DNA of 64,000 nt from Terriglobia bacterium (GTDB lineage Bacteria; Acidobacteriota; Terriglobia; Bryobacterales; Bryobacteraceae), in contig JAJPHN010000014.1 of NCBI GenBank assembly GCA_021325235.1, positions 83,076-147,075 on the forward strand. Reading direction: 5' to 3'. The notes under the pieces were generated by a model. It did not search any database. It was not told the DNA's origin and was given only the letters and a program-made list of their open reading frames with translations. The position numbers and the translations under genes are program-made. Positions 63,860 through 64,000 of the stretch are shown one piece after another. Each line of letters begins with the position of its first letter. Positions within the stretch are counted from its first letter, which is position 1.

Positions 63860-64000
63860 TTACGCGCGGCGGGGCGGCCGGTCCACAGGAACAGCGGCCT
63901 CGTCACTGAACGAAACCTGAACGTACGAACGGCGACTTTAAGAGTCGGCCACCTCGCGCGTGGATTGTATGCTACAGTCACTACCAGAATTCATTTCGAC
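63860..64000 (-). other. Unassigned right-edge stretch before the terminator
   Basis: No gene can be assigned. On the minus strand the last stop before the terminator is a TAA at 63862-63860, preceded by 25 open codons ending VSFSDEAAVPVDRPPRRA; an in-frame TAA at 63940-63938 closes it upstream. It could be the tail of a gene with a frameshift or chance. On the plus strand an ATG at 63969 stays open to the edge (MLQSLPEFIS), too short to judge. Confidence 0.3.

Noticed and set aside
63965..63980. Weak -10-like box (TATGCT) near the right edge
   Set aside because: No matching -35 sequence at a normal distance, and too little sequence beyond it to judge.
63670..63981. A 103-residue minus-strand frame upstream of rpmE
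   Set aside because: It runs through the terminator hairpin and has no recognisable domain.

Overview
The window looks like a piece of chromosome from a Gram-negative acidobacterium of the Solibacter/Bryobacter group. This is inferred from content, not from a database search. LPS/Kdo genes, BamD, a Skp-like chaperone and MurJ show an outer membrane. PEP-CTERM proteins, many Tat-exported dehydrogenases, an M61 peptidase, NIPSNAP and DinB proteins, and cytochrome c proteins with copper-monooxygenase domains fit soil Acidobacteria. GC is moderately high, genes are tightly packed, ATGA start/stop overlaps are common, and GTG or TTG starts are frequent. I saw no insertion sequence, prophage or CRISPR array.

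Layout. 1-8.2 kb: a partial aldehyde dehydrogenase, cupin and BON proteins, a bifunctional RelA/SpoT enzyme with a DUF971 partner, a Skp/OmpH protein, and a sigma factor/anti-sigma pair. 8.2-13.6 kb: a fused AroD-AroE enzyme, the operon rpe-bamD-response regulator, tRNA-Ser(CGA), and a deoxyhypusine-synthase-like protein without the usual lysine. 13.6-21.3 kb: MurJ, RecN, and the operon TPR-kdsB-pyrG-kdsA, in which CTP synthase sits beside the CTP-using Kdo activation step. 21.3-27.6 kb: a bestrophin-like membrane protein, a PEP-CTERM protein with a structured leader, and an arabinan/arabinose unit (GH51 arabinofuranosidase plus AraA). That unit has a well-formed sigma-70 promoter, a LacI-type palindrome and a nearby LacI-family regulator.

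27.6-35.5 kb (minus strand) is a six-gene, almost gapless operon: two repeats of a GT-C-like membrane protein followed by a methyltransferase, then an ABC ATPase and an ABC-2 permease fused to a complete metal-dependent amidohydrolase. The permease has an extra seventh membrane segment, which should place the hydrolase outside the cytoplasm.

35.5-40.8 kb is the most interesting block. Two tandem proteins each join a c-type heme domain to a domain with the full copper-ligand pattern of peptidylglycine/dopamine monooxygenases (HH, H, HxH, M). Directly downstream is a Tat-exported NHL beta-propeller resembling peptidyl-alpha-hydroxyglycine lyase, then a heavy-metal-binding-domain protein. On the other strand is a related cytochrome that has lost the copper domain. 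Together they could be a split, heme-fed bacterial analogue of the animal PAM enzyme.

40.8-64 kb: several SDR oxidoreductases, a Tat-exported spermidine-dehydrogenase-like flavoprotein, and a stress cassette (SDR, YciF-like ferritin, Mn catalase) whose catalase carries a one-base frameshift. Then come RecQ, a thioredoxin, a GMC dehydrogenase with its Tat subunit coupled to a glycosyltransferase gene, a PAP2 phosphatase, an M61 peptidase operon, a NarL-type two-component system, a second PEP-CTERM protein, a DMT transporter and ribosomal protein L31.
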